DNA of 11,719 bases from Dolichospermum compactum NIES-806 (GCF_002368115.1 NZ_AP018316.1:2137650-2149368), one strand, 5' to 3'. Positions 1-7,268 are shown, counted from the stretch's first letter. The notes: a model not told the origin generated them from the letters alone. Program-made: numbers and translations.

Positions 1-5
1 TAACT

Positions 6-553
6 ATGACTCAACTAAAAAATCGGCTTACTGTGGAAGAATTTCTCGCACTTCCCGAAAGTGATACTACTTATGAGTTTGTTGACGGTGAAGCTGTAGC
101 CAAATATAAAAATGAGCAAATGTCTCCTGAATTCTTTCATATACTATTATCTACATGGGCGCAAGATCAAGGTCGTGTTGTTGTGGAATGGGGAATCAAA
201 TTAACCAAAAATCAAGCAGGTTGGATACTTCTGATTTAACTTATGTTTCCTATCACCGTCTTGCTGCTGACTGGCTTGAAAATGAGGCTTGTCCTGTTAT
301 CCCAGAATTAGTTATCGAAATTATTTCTCCTGGTCAGACTTTCGGAGACATGATTGATAAAGCCACTTATTATCTACAAGCGGGGATTCTATTAGTTTGG
401 ATAGTAGATACAATATCTCAAACTATCACTGTCTTTACAGCATCTTCTCTACCTGTAACTTTTCGAGGAAATCAAATTATCAGCCACGAAATATTAACAG
501 ATTTAGAAATTACTCCTCATACTATCTTTCAACGGGCTGGTTTAATTCGTTAG
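6..553 (+). pseudogene. Uma2-family (DUF820) putative endonuclease, frameshifted
   Basis: This is one Uma2 gene read in two frames. The first frame (6-239) gives the N-terminus with the conserved YEFVDGE segment and ends at a stop directly after the sequence KNQAGWILLI. The second frame resumes at about 230 with SDLTYVSYH, then PELVIEIISPG and DKATYYLQAGI, and ends at 553. These segments supply the PD-(D/E)xK-like core of Uma2: the Glu of VDGE, the Asp of SDL (normally PDL), the Glu of VIEI and the Lys of DKA. Restoring one missing base near 228-232 would give about 182 aa, the usual family length. The stretch between MSPEFFH and ILLSTWAQD also looks several residues shorter than in relatives I recall. 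Uma2 proteins are expanded in cyanobacteria and predicted to be nucleases, but their role is largely unproven. A sequencing error would also explain a single-base shift. Confidence 0.85.
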
Positions 554-607
554 TTAAAAGATCCCGATTTCAGGAATAAATTAAGTAATTGGACAAAAAT
601 ATTTACA

Positions 608-703
608 GTCATTGCGAGGGAAGGGAAGCAATCACAACCCTTGCGATTGCTTCATTTCACTTCGTTCCATATGGCTAACGCCACGCAACGCTTACGCAAT
701 GAC
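608..703. repeat. MITE-like palindromic repeat (gtcattgcg ... cgcaatgac)
   Basis: Perfect 9-bp inverted ends, gtcattgcg at 608-616 and cgcaatgac at 695-703, enclose an inner hairpin, gaagcaatc at 625-633 pairing with gattgcttc at 645-653 across an 11-base loop. The right half holds ggctaacgccacgcaacgc-type sequence. Both the gcgaagcaatc motif and the taacgccacgc motif are widespread intergenic repeats in Nostocales genomes. There is no coding potential. Confidence 0.75.
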
Positions 704-731
704 ATTGTGTAATTAATTCTGTCTCACTACT

Positions 732-907
732 TATAGCCCACATTCCGCACCCTAAACTGTCACACAACGAAAATTGGTCGTTTGGGGATTTCAGATAGCG
801 ATCGCTATCTGAAACTTTCACAGTTTTGTATAAAAATCATCCTTTAAGGTATGAAAAAATCCGAAATTACCGATTGTGACACCAGGGGGTGCGGAAGGTG
901 GGTTATA
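732..907. mobile_element. 176-bp MITE-like element with central HIP1 palindrome
   Basis: The ends 732-752 and 887-907 are inverted repeats matching at 19 of 21 positions (core ccgcaccc at 745-752 and gggtgcgg at 887-894). Inside them, tgtcaca (758-764) and tgtgaca (875-881) form a second inverted pair. The middle holds a perfect 26-bp palindrome at 789-814 whose centre is the HIP1 octamer gcgatcgc (798-805). There is no open reading frame of note. The layered symmetry fits a non-autonomous inverted-repeat element that can fold into one long hairpin. No clear target duplication was found beyond a possible TATA. Confidence 0.6.
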
Positions 908-949
908 GCGGTTCTTTTGTTGAGTGAGGTAGAAGAACCCCACCCCCAC

Positions 950-975
950 CCCCCTCCCCGCAAGCGAGGAGGGGG
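950..975. repeat. GC-rich hairpin downstream of trmB
   Basis: ccccctcc (950-957) pairs with ggaggggg (968-975) across a loop containing cgcaagcg. It lies 28 bases past the trmB stop and could slow or stop transcription of that gene, but neither side carries a T-run, so an intrinsic terminator is only possible. The C-rich approach (938-957) followed by this hairpin is of a type I recognise as a recurrent intergenic repeat in Nostocales. Confidence 0.5.
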
Positions 976-1003
976 CTATGATATCAACTACATCAATTAA
1001 TTA

Positions 1004-1645
1004 TTAGTAATCTTTTTTTCTAAATAAAGCTCGATATACTGGTTCACCTTTGTTTTGAGTGGCTATTTCCCGTTCTGTGGGGACAGGGAGAGGATTTTGG
1101 GCTAACCATGTTGTTGTTCCTAGCTTCTCAAATGCAGGATGTTCATGAAAGCGATCGCACATTTCCACTGCTACAAATTCTATATCAGATTGCAGGAAAA
1201 CAACACCATCAGGGGTTAAATAATTCGCTAATTCTGTGACTAATTCCGCTTGGACTACCCGACGTTTTGCGTGACGATTTTTAAACCAAGGATCAGGAAA
1301 TTGAATTGTAACTCTTTGTAAGCTTCCCAATGGTAAAGTTGATAACAAGGAAACTAGGGAATTATTCACATTTGCAAATACATAATGCAAGTTTGTTAAC
1401 CCCATTTCGTCGCGGATTCTATTGGCTTCGACTACTAGGGGTTCTCGGATTTCTAACCCTAAAAAATTCCAATTTGGTTCTACTTGTGCCATTTTCAGGA
1501 CAAATCTCCCCCTAGCACAACCAATATCTAAATGTAGAGGTAGGTTTGGTTGGATATAAATCTTTTCCCATTCTGGAGAAGCGGCTGGGGTTTGGAACTT
1601 ACTGGCAAGGGGGTTAACGTGCTGACGAACTCGAACAGGTGACAA
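1004..1645 (-). CDS. trmB: tRNA (guanine-N7-)-methyltransferase TrmB
   Basis: TrmB transfers a methyl group from S-adenosylmethionine to N7 of G46 in the variable loop of a subset of tRNAs; it acts in the cytoplasm. The 213-aa product has the family's marks in order: SAM-binding motif I DIGCARGRF (residues 40-48), GLEIR (63-67), the signature FPDPWFKNRHAKRR (116-129), and the C-terminal T-x-R-E ... VYR block (190-205). Length is normal for the family. The start is TTG at 1645: on the minus strand an AAAGGAG ribosome binding site (1654-1660) lies 8 bases ahead, and no ATG fits better. It is divergent from the phosphoesterase gene, with 150 bp between them that must hold both promoters. The gene contains a HIP1 site (1151-1158), consistent with long residence in the genome. 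Confidence 0.95.
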   Translation of the reverse strand: MSPVRVRQHVNPLASKFQTPAASPEWEKIYIQPNLPLHLDIGCARGRFVLKMAQVEPNWNFLGLEIREPLVVEANRIRDEMGLTNLHYVFANVNNSLVSLLSTLPLGSLQRVTIQFPDPWFKNRHAKRRVVQAELVTELANYLTPDGVVFLQSDIEFVAVEMCDRFHEHPAFEKLGTTTWLAQNPLPVPTEREIATQNKGEPVYRALFRKKDY

Positions 1646-1653
1646 AATTTACG

Positions 1654-1660
1654 CTCCTTT
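1654..1660 (-). promoter_or_regulatory. trmB ribosome binding site fixing a TTG start
   Basis: The minus-strand sequence AAAGGAG lies 8 bases before TTG at 1645. The strong match and good spacing support the non-ATG start. Confidence 0.8.
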
Positions 1661-1795
1661 GAAAAAACACAATTCTAAACAAATGTATACAAATATTATT
1701 AAGTCTAAATATTCCTACACAGGTATACAGAGTGAGAGTTATACTTTGATTATAAGGATTTTTGCAACTTCATTTTTAACATTTTCTTAAAATCA

Positions 1796-2896
1796 ATGAA
1801 ACTCAATTTTCGTTTTGCTATCGTTAGCGACTTACACATTGCACTTCCTGAAACAATTTGGGATCACCCTAGTCGCTTTCATTTGGTGGAAGTGAGTATT
1901 CCGGCTTTTGATAGTGTATTAGAACATTTAACCCAATTAGATTTAGATTTTTTGTTGATCCCTGGAGACTTAACCCAACATGGTGAAGCAGCAAATCACA
2001 AGTGGTTACAAAACAGATTATCACAGTTACCTTTTCCATCTTATGTTATTCCTGGTAATCATGATGTCCCTGTTTTAATTGCCAATGAACAATCAATTGG
2101 CTTTGCAGATTTTCCCTATTTCTACCAAAAGTTTGGTTATGAAAATCCTGAACAACATTATTATAATCGGCAGATATTTCCAGGGGTGAGGTTAATTGGT
2201 CTTAATTCTAACTCATTTGATGATCAAGGTCAGCAGATAGGACGGTTGGATAGTCAGCAATTCCAGTGGTTAGAACAGCAGTTAGCCGGGATTGAGGATG
2301 AATTGGTTTTAGTGATGATTCATCACAATGTGGTTGAACATTTACCAAATCAATCCCGTCATCCCATGGCAAATCGCTATATGTTGGAAAATGCTTCAGA
2401 ACTGCGGACATTATTACAACGCTATGGGGTAAAACTAGTTTTTACCGGACATTTGCACGTTCAAGATGTGGCTTGTGCAGACGGAATTTATGATATTACC
2501 ACGGGTTCTTTAGTTAGCTACCCTCATCCTTATCGAGTGTTGGAATTTAACCGGGATGAATTAGGTAGTGAATCCTTACAAGTTGTTTCTCATCGAGTTA
2601 ATTCAGTACCAGATTTTCCCAATTTACAAACATTATCACGACAATGGATGGGCGATCGCTCTTATCCATTTGTCCTCAAATTATTGACTTTACCGCCTTT
2701 GAGTTTACCACTAGCACAGGCACAAACCCTAGCCCCCGGTTTACGGGACTTTTGGGCGACAATTGCCGATGGTGATGCTATGTTAGAATATCCCCACTTT
2801 CCCATTCATGTTCGTCGTTACATCGAAGAATATAGCGCAGTTAATGATGGGAATCCGGCTTTTATTGATAATCACAGTACGTTATTGATAGGGTAA
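1796..2896 (+). CDS. Calcineurin-like metallophosphoesterase (CpdA-like)
   Basis: A 366-aa soluble protein with all motifs of the two-metal calcineurin-like phosphoesterase fold: D-x-H in SDLHI (D12, H14), GD in IPGDLTQHG (D58), GNHD (residues 87-90), the His pair MIHH (176-177) and GHLH (218-221). The arrangement resembles class III cyclic-nucleotide phosphodiesterases (CpdA/Icc), which hydrolyse cAMP, but such sequences act on various phosphomonoesters and diesters, so the substrate is not known here. About 100 residues after the catalytic domain form a C-terminal extension without a recognised motif. There is no signal peptide or membrane segment. The ATG start has only a weak purine stretch ahead of it. 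The gene is divergent from trmB and convergent with the FIST gene, so it is probably transcribed alone. It carries one HIP1 site (2652-2659). Confidence 0.9.
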   Translation: MKLNFRFAIVSDLHIALPETIWDHPSRFHLVEVSIPAFDSVLEHLTQLDLDFLLIPGDLTQHGEAANHKWLQNRLSQLPFPSYVIPGNHDVPVLIANEQSIGFADFPYFYQKFGYENPEQHYYNRQIFPGVRLIGLNSNSFDDQGQQIGRLDSQQFQWLEQQLAGIEDELVLVMIHHNVVEHLPNQSRHPMANRYMLENASELRTLLQRYGVKLVFTGHLHVQDVACADGIYDITTGSLVSYPHPYRVLEFNRDELGSESLQVVSHRVNSVPDFPNLQTLSRQWMGDRSYPFVLKLLTLPPLSLPLAQAQTLAPGLRDFWATIADGDAMLEYPHFPIHVRRYIEEYSAVNDGNPAFIDNHSTLLIG

Positions 2897-2901
2897 ATTG
2901 T

Positions 2902-2932
2902 CTGATAGCGAAGCGTGGCGTAGCCATATCAG
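2902..2932. repeat. Short palindromic repeat (ctgat ... atcag)
   Basis: ctgat at 2902-2906 pairs with atcag at 2928-2932 around gcgaagcgtggcgtagcc, a core seen again and again between genes in Nostocales. It sits just past the phosphoesterase stop in the convergent gap and may form a hairpin at the end of that transcript. Confidence 0.55.
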
Positions 2933-2935
2933 GAC

Positions 2936-3027
2936 TTACAGGATTTAAGGATTTACAGGATGTAATTAGCTTTTTTATCAGCAGAAATCTCTTCTTTCTC
3001 TACCTCTGTGATCTCTGTGCCTCTGTG
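2936..3027. repeat. Short tandem-like repeats in the convergent gap
   Basis: ttacaggat occurs at 2936-2944 and 2953-2961, a 17-base period. ctctgtg occurs three times, at 3004, 3013 and 3021, with 8-9-base spacing, followed by gtggttcgttaaaaaa. Both motifs are familiar low-complexity intergenic repeats in cyanobacteria. No gene or clear terminator is seen between the two convergent genes apart from these. Confidence 0.5.
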
Positions 3028-3054
3028 GTTCGTTAAAAAAAACCTGTTAACAAC

Positions 3055-4293
3055 TCAAATAGGATTGCTATAGCTATTATCGCTGATTAGAGAACGACAA
3101 ATAGCAAATACAGAAGTATAACCATGGAGGAAAGTTCTGCCACTGACAGGACCGATTTCACCACCGCAGAAAAACCCACCCATTGGTATGTCCTGGACGT
3201 AACGGCTAAAGAGTTGAGAATCGAAATTAGGTTTGCCATAAAGACCTGTTCCTCGTCCTAAACAGGTAAACATCAAAGCACCGACGGGAGAAGGTTGTCC
3301 GGCATTTTCACTTTGATATTCTTGGAGTAAAATTTCTAAATCTTGGGCTGATGCTTCGGCATCCCTCAGATGAAATTGTAACCTTTGTCCGGCACGAATG
3401 CGATCGCCAATTGCGATCGCCCCACCATTAGGATCTACTCCTAAAACATTGCGAATTAAAAAATCTCCCGAATGTAAATTTAGCCGAAATTCATCCATTG
3501 CTAAACCCACAAACAAAGAATGTTGTGCTAATGTTCGTTCTTCTTCACTCAAACTACTAATTAAATTTCGCAATACCATCAAAGGCACTTTTTCATCCAA
3601 CTCTAAAATAATATTCCGTTCCGCTTTAGTGACTTGCAACGGTTCACCAATAGGACGACACCCTTGGGCAACAATAGTATCTAAAACAATATTGCCACTT
3701 AAAGCGATGCCTACCGTACCTTCCCGATATAACTTATCATTACAAAATAAGCCCACACGACCATTCATAGAGCCGCTGCTGGCCTGTCCTCCCACAACCA
3801 CCGAACCTGGATAGGCAAAATCTAACCCCTGCAACAAATCATTCGTTCCTGAAGCAAAGGGACTCGACAGCAGAATAAATTGAGGGACTACTGAAGGTGA
3901 TACACCCAGCAAATCAATCCAAGCAGTCGGGGAACTATCGGAATCTGGCAATTCTTCCGCCACAATATGAAAAGGTTGGATTTCGACACCGGGAAGATGG
4001 GCTAAAGTTAAACTCAGGGCTGGTTCTGCTTCTATTTCTTCCGTTTCTCCAGTCTCTTTTCTGCCAATTACACCCCCAGCACTACAACCAATTAATATAG
4101 GTACAGAAAGTTTTTCCGCCAATAAAGGCAAAAGTCGGGAATACTCACTCATAAAAGCAGAAGAAATGAATACCAGCCCTAAATCCGCTGGTGCTGTTAA
4201 AGATGTCATTGCTTGTTCTACAACATCGTTAATAGCCGCTTCTAAGGAAGGACGGGTTGATAGGGCATTTATCCACTGCATTTGATCTGCCAT
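3055..4293 (-). CDS. FIST N- and C-domain protein (predicted ligand sensor)
   Basis: A 412-aa soluble protein matching the FIST family. The N-terminal domain contains LGLVFISSAFM (residues 38-48) and PILIGCSAGGVIG (65-77). The C-terminal domain starts near GCRPIGEPLQVTKAERNI and ends with the diagnostic block at about 340-398, MFTCLGRGTGLYGK to GGFFCGGEIGPVSG and FLHGYTSVF. FIST domains are predicted small-molecule (possibly amino-acid) sensory modules and are often fused to signalling enzymes. Here they stand alone, the common cyanobacterial form, so the output partner is unknown. The start is ATG at 4293; no good Shine-Dalgarno is visible, and the next Met (residue 5) cannot be excluded. 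Two HIP1 sites lie 13 bases apart at 3400 and 3413. It is the last gene with HIP1 before the accessory region. Confidence 0.88.
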   Translation of the reverse strand: MADQMQWINALSTRPSLEAAINDVVEQAMTSLTAPADLGLVFISSAFMSEYSRLLPLLAEKLSVPILIGCSAGGVIGRKETGETEEIEAEPALSLTLAHLPGVEIQPFHIVAEELPDSDSSPTAWIDLLGVSPSVVPQFILLSSPFASGTNDLLQGLDFAYPGSVVVGGQASSGSMNGRVGLFCNDKLYREGTVGIALSGNIVLDTIVAQGCRPIGEPLQVTKAERNIILELDEKVPLMVLRNLISSLSEEERTLAQHSLFVGLAMDEFRLNLHSGDFLIRNVLGVDPNGGAIAIGDRIRAGQRLQFHLRDAEASAQDLEILLQEYQSENAGQPSPVGALMFTCLGRGTGLYGKPNFDSQLFSRYVQDIPMGGFFCGGEIGPVSGRTFLHGYTSVFAICRSLISDNSYSNPI

Positions 4294-4366
4294 GAGTTTT
4301 CGGCTGGTTTCTGTTTTGGGGTTAGTTGATTATTTTAACTAACTTTGTCGCTTGCTGAATAGAGTC

Positions 4367-4399
4367 AGATACCCGACTTCTTAGAGAAGTCGGGTATCT
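4367..4399. repeat. Perfect 15-bp hairpin (gatacccgacttct family)
   Basis: 4367-4381 pairs without mismatch to 4385-4399 across a 3-base loop. A diverged relative lies at 6032-6064, and a left half alone at 11404-11419 (agatccccgacttctt). No T-run follows on either strand, so it looks like a dispersed repeat more than a terminator. It marks the left edge of the accessory region, just upstream of the FIST gene. Confidence 0.65.
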
Positions 4400-4435
4400 C
4401 GTTGTTCAGTATAGGAAGTGGTATATTTATGATTT

Positions 4436-4641
4436 AATAGGATTTACGCATTGACAAGATTCCCCAAATATGTGAGGTAAATTTTATCCCTTGTAGGGTG
4501 CGTCAGACACGATATTTTGACAAAAAAACAGATTCCCTCTATCTGACGCACCCTACTCAATAAGTTATTCCCAAAGCCGAAAACGACGCAATTTTGTTCA
4601 TTCATATCATGGTAAATTAGTGAGCGTGCGTAAGTCCTATT
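4436..4641. mobile_element. 206-bp inverted-repeat element (aggatttacgca ends)
   Basis: aataggatttacgca (4436-4450) and tgcgtaagtcctatt (4627-4641) are inverted ends matching at 14 of 15 positions. 'taggacttacgca' ends are a familiar theme of small inverted-repeat elements in Nostocales. A second, smaller inverted-repeat element (4493-4556) is nested inside. An 87-codon minus-strand reading frame over this element overlaps the end of the Uma2 gene and resembles no protein, so it is not called. Confidence 0.5.
4493..4556. repeat. 64-bp element with 15-bp perfect inverted ends, copy 1
   Basis: gtagggtgcgtcaga (4493-4507) and tctgacgcaccctac (4542-4556) are exact reverse complements around a 34-base AT-rich middle. 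A second copy of almost the same size lies at 7967-8031. The ends are conserved between copies but the middles are not, as expected of a short hairpin element or MITE. Confidence 0.7.
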
Positions 4642-4669
4642 TAATATCAAAAATTGAGGATATAAACAC

Positions 4670-5224
4670 CTATTCAAACACAGGTGGCCATAATTCAGAA
4701 ATGGCAATTTCCCAACCAGGAAATAATTCAGTTACGGTTAATTTATCATCTTCTGTTAATAATGTAATTTTACCATCAGGACGATAAACAGTAACAGTTA
4801 ATTCATCAGGATTGATTAAAATTCCTATCTTAGCGCCTAATTCTAAAAATAATTTAAGTTTATCTTCTAATTTAGCAACTCTATCAGTTTTTGATTTAAT
4901 TTCTACCACTAAATCAGGAACTAAATTACCGAAATCTCTCACAGTCCGTTTTAATCTTTGGGCAGAAACAAAAGACACATCGGGAGCGCGTAAATCAGTA
5001 TTTGGCATAATAAACCCACCACTGGAGTCAAATATTCGCCCTAATTTACGAGGATTAGTCCATAATTTTAACAAATATATGAACTCAGCACCAATTTCAC
5101 TAGATTCTATATCTGATGGACCAATAATTAAAATATTTCCTTCTTGTAGTTCTATTTGATAGTCGTTATCATCATCTTTTAATATTTGTTCTATTTTTTC
5201 TAGGTTGTTAATTGTGAGAGTCAT
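4670..5224 (-). CDS. Uma2-family (DUF820) putative endonuclease, copy A
   Basis: A 184-aa protein with a PD-(D/E)xK-type core: E28 in ELQEG, P81-D82 in RAPDVSFV, and E108-I-K110 in PDLVVEIKSK, followed by KLEDKLKLFLELGAKIGI, the helix typical of Uma2. All predicted active-site residues are present, so a folded and possibly active protein is expected. It differs from copy B (5412-5966) at about 18 of 184 residues, and the last ~60 residues are identical. The changes cluster between residues 45 and 100, where DNA or partner contacts might differ. The leader has GGAG at 5236-5239, 11 bases before ATG, and an extended -10 at 5263-5271. Biological role in cyanobacteria is unproven; mobile or defence-linked nuclease is the usual guess. 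Confidence 0.88.
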   Translation of the reverse strand: MTLTINNLEKIEQILKDDDNDYQIELQEGNILIIGPSDIESSEIGAEFIYLLKLWTNPRKLGRIFDSSGGFIMPNTDLRAPDVSFVSAQRLKRTVRDFGNLVPDLVVEIKSKTDRVAKLEDKLKLFLELGAKIGILINPDELTVTVYRPDGKITLLTEDDKLTVTELFPGWEIAISELWPPVFE

Positions 5225-5262
5225 ATAATTTTCATCTCCAGTGATATTTGTGATGATTTAAT

Positions 5263-5271
5263 ATCATAGCA
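5263..5271 (-). promoter_or_regulatory. Extended -10 promoter of Uma2 copy A
   Basis: On the minus strand this reads TGC-TATGAT, a TGn extended -10, with 38 bases from the end of the hexamer to the ATG at 5224. The identical arrangement in three Uma2 leaders in this window supports a functional promoter. This copy has one mismatch to TATAAT. Confidence 0.55.
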
Positions 5272-5284
5272 TTTCGTCAAACTA

Positions 5285-5386
5285 TGTAGGTTGGGTTGTT
5301 CACGTTAGCGTTGCGAAGCAATTGGAACAAAACCCAACATTTTTCCTTCTTCTGTTGGGTTTGGTCTTCGTTCTACCGAACCTACA
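5285..5386. repeat. 102-bp inverted-repeat element between the Uma2 copies
   Basis: Outer ends tgtaggtt (5285-5292) and aacctaca (5379-5386) are inverted. Inside, aaacccaaca (5330-5339) pairs with tgttgggttt (5353-5362) across 13 bases. The left part also holds acgttagcgttgcgaagcaat, related to the dispersed gcgaagcaat repeat. It fills most of the gap between copy A's promoter and copy B's stop. Confidence 0.6.
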
Positions 5387-5411
5387 ATACCGAATGGTTA
5401 AATATAAGCAC

Positions 5412-5966
5412 TTATTCAAATACAGGAGGCCATAATTCAGAAATAGCAATTTCCCAACCAGGAAATAATTCAGTTACGGTTAATTTATCATCTTCTGTTA
5501 ATAATGTAATTTTACCATCAGGACGATAAACAGTAACAGTTAATTCATCAGGATTGATTAAAATTCCCACTTTTGCACCTAATTCTAAAAAAAATTTAAG
5601 TTTATCTTCTAATTTAGCAACTCTATCAGTTTTTGATTTAATTTCTACCACTAAATCAGGAACTAATTTAGCAAAATCTCTCACTGTCCGTTTTAATCTT
5701 GCGGCGGCAACAAAGGACACATCGGGAGCGCGTAAGTCGGTATTCGGCATAATAAACCCACCACCGGAGTCAAATATTCGCCCTAATTTACGAGGTTTGA
5801 TCCAATTACCTAATAATCTAATCAATTCAGCACCAATTTCACTAGATTCTATATCCGATGGACCCATAATTAAAATATTCCCTTCTTGTAGTTCTATTTG
5901 ATAGTCGTTATTATCATCTTTTAATATTTTTTGTATTTTTTCTAAGTTGTCAATTGTGAGAGTCAT
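5412..5966 (-). CDS. Uma2-family (DUF820) putative endonuclease, copy B
   Basis: A 184-aa paralog of copy A, about 90% identical, same length, with the same core residues E28, P81-D82 and E108-I-K110. Copy-specific residues include M34, L48, R50, and G53-N54 in place of K-L. The homology with copy A continues about 15 bases past the stop (tattcaaatacag region) and about 50 bases ahead of the start, up to the -10 box, so the two genes arose by duplication of a whole promoter-gene unit. The ATG at 5966 has the same GGAGAT ribosome binding site. The gene points toward copy A, but each copy has its own promoter. The downstream neighbour on the other side is the IS4 element, whose left target duplication starts at 6085. 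Confidence 0.88.
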   Translation of the reverse strand: MTLTIDNLEKIQKILKDDNNDYQIELQEGNILIMGPSDIESSEIGAELIRLLGNWIKPRKLGRIFDSGGGFIMPNTDLRAPDVSFVAAARLKRTVRDFAKLVPDLVVEIKSKTDRVAKLEDKLKFFLELGAKVGILINPDELTVTVYRPDGKITLLTEDDKLTVTELFPGWEIAISELWPPVFE

Positions 5967-6004
5967 ATAATTTTGATCTCCAGTGATATTTGTGATGATT
6001 TAAT

Positions 6005-6013
6005 ATTATAGCA
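6005..6013 (-). promoter_or_regulatory. Extended -10 promoter of Uma2 copy B
   Basis: The minus strand reads TGC-TATAAT, a full consensus -10 with the TGn extension. It lies 38 bases before the ATG at 5966, as in copy A. Sequence identity with the other two leaders stops right after this box. Confidence 0.65.
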
Positions 6014-6031
6014 TATTTATTTATATCATTC

Positions 6032-6064
6032 AGATCCCTGACTTCTTGAAGATGTTGGGGATCT
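6032..6064. repeat. Imperfect hairpin, gatccc-cgacttctt family
   Basis: agatccctgacttctt (6032-6047) folds back on the run ending in ggggatct (6057-6064) with two G-T pairs and one mismatch. It is a diverged relative of the perfect hairpin at 4367-4399 and lies 20 bp outside the insertion point of the IS element. Confidence 0.5.
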
Positions 6065-6084
6065 CTAAACAAAATTATTAAGTT

Positions 6085-6093
6085 ATCAGGATA
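6085..6093. repeat. IS4 element target-site duplication, left
   Basis: atcaggata, identical to 7269-7277 on the other side of the element. Confidence 0.88.
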
Positions 6094-7268
6094 CAGAAGT
6101 GTTGAATGTTAGGAAAAGATTAAAAAAAAGTACCATAATTTGATACAATCTAAAAAAATATAGATAAAGAATTATCAAATTATGCGCTTAAAGAATTTCC
6201 CAGAAGTGGTCAAAACAATATTGAAACCATTGCCCAAAAAAGATTATCCAGTTCTGGACACATTTTCATTTGTATCAGTGTGGTTACAGTATGTCATGGA
6301 TAAAAGTATAGTGAGTATGAGAGATTTATTTCAAAGACTAAATAATCAAGGGATAGATTTAAAAATATCAAATTTTTCCAAGGCAAGTAAAAAGAGAGAT
6401 ACTCAAGTATTTTTGGAGATAATAACTGAATTAAACAATCAACTGAGAAAGAAAAAAGGAAAGGAAGAAACCCAAGCATTATTTCCTATAGATTCAACAA
6501 TTATTACATTAACAAGTAAATTATTATGGAGTCAAGGATATCATCAAGTAAAACTATTTTGTGGGTTAGATAGTTTGACATCAGAAGTTGGTGGAATGGT
6601 GATTCATTTTGGGCAAGGACATGACCATAAATATGGACAAGAAACAGTAGAAGCAATTCCGTCAAAAGGAGTAGGGATAATGGATAGAGGATTTGCATCC
6701 TCCGAAAGAATATCTGAATTAAAACAACAAAAAAATAAAGCTTTTGTCTTAAGAATTAAAAATAATGTCACTTTAGAAATGCTAGAAAATGGTAATTGTA
6801 AAGTTGGCAAAGATGAAAGAGAAGTGGAAATTAGAGTAGTAGCATTTTGTGATATAGAAACTAAGAGTGAATTTCGTTTAGCAACAAACTTATTAAATGA
6901 AGGAGAAGAGCAAGTTAGTAATCAAGAGATTATGGAAATTTACATACAAAGATGGCAAATTGAATTGTTATGGAAATTCTTAAAAATGCACCTCAAGTTA
7001 GACAGACTTATGACAAAGAATGAGAATGGAATTAGAATTCAGATAATGTGCTGTTTAATCGCTTATTTGATATTGCAACTAATAGAAATACCGCAAGAAT
7101 TTGGCAAAACTTTATTAGATAAACTCCGTTATCTTCAGTCCTATATGTGTCAGGAAATAAGTTATGTTCATTGGTTTAGAAAACTTATTTGGATAAGATG
7201 AAAAATAGCACTTATAGGCTAAGTTTATTTCAATATGTAAAGTTTTATTACGCTATTCAACATTTCTG
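6094..7268 (+). mobile_element. Complete IS4-family insertion sequence, 1175 bp
   Basis: Left end cagaagtgttgaat (6094-6107) and right end attcaacatttctg (7255-7268) are inverted repeats matching at 13 of 14 positions. The element is flanked by an exact 9-bp direct repeat, atcaggata, at 6085-6093 and 7269-7277, which is the target duplication. Size, ends, a duplication of 9 bp and a single transposase gene all fit the IS4 family. With ends, duplication and gene all intact, it is probably a recent insertion. It went into non-coding DNA between Uma2 copy B and the end of hicB. Confidence 0.9.
6182..7201 (+). CDS. IS4-family DDE transposase
   Basis: A 339-aa transposase with the DDE catalytic triad in its IS4 setting: D104 in FPIDSTIITL, D168 in GIMDRGF, and E261 in the perfect Y-x2-R-x3-E-x6-K signature (Y254, R257, E261, K268; YIQRWQIELLWKFLK). 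The N-terminal part (about 25-80) resembles the DNA-binding domain of the family. No frameshift or internal stop is seen, so it is probably functional. It catalyses cut-and-paste movement of the 1175-bp element around it. The ATG at 6182 has only a weak, A-rich leader, as is common for transposases kept at low expression. It is the only plus-strand gene in the accessory region. Confidence 0.92.
   Translation: MRLKNFPEVVKTILKPLPKKDYPVLDTFSFVSVWLQYVMDKSIVSMRDLFQRLNNQGIDLKISNFSKASKKRDTQVFLEIITELNNQLRKKKGKEETQALFPIDSTIITLTSKLLWSQGYHQVKLFCGLDSLTSEVGGMVIHFGQGHDHKYGQETVEAIPSKGVGIMDRGFASSERISELKQQKNKAFVLRIKNNVTLEMLENGNCKVGKDEREVEIRVVAFCDIETKSEFRLATNLLNEGEEQVSNQEIMEIYIQRWQIELLWKFLKMHLKLDRLMTKNENGIRIQIMCCLIAYLILQLIEIPQEFGKTLLDKLRYLQSYMCQEISYVHWFRKLIWIR

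Noticed and set aside
397..579. 60-codon plus-strand frame at the end of the first Uma2 gene
   Set aside because: It is an out-of-frame shadow of the conserved Uma2 C-terminus.
1685..1728. Two gtatac palindromes in the trmB-phosphoesterase gap as operators
   Set aside because: Six-base palindromes 38 bp apart in AT-rich DNA are expected by chance, and neither matches the GTA-N8-TAC form of NtcA sites.
2936..3027. CRISPR-like array in the convergent gap
   Set aside because: The repeat units are only 7-9 bases with no spacers of constant length and no cas genes.
3398..3814. 138-codon plus-strand reading frame inside the FIST gene
   Set aside because: It is antisense to a well-supported gene and its sequence shows no domain or ribosome binding site.
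4367..4399. Intrinsic terminator
   Set aside because: The hairpin is strong but no T-run follows on either strand and no gene ends next to it; the presence of related copies supports a dispersed repeat.
4444..4707. 87-codon minus-strand reading frame
   Set aside because: It overlaps the end of Uma2 copy A in another frame, runs through two inverted-repeat elements and resembles no protein family.
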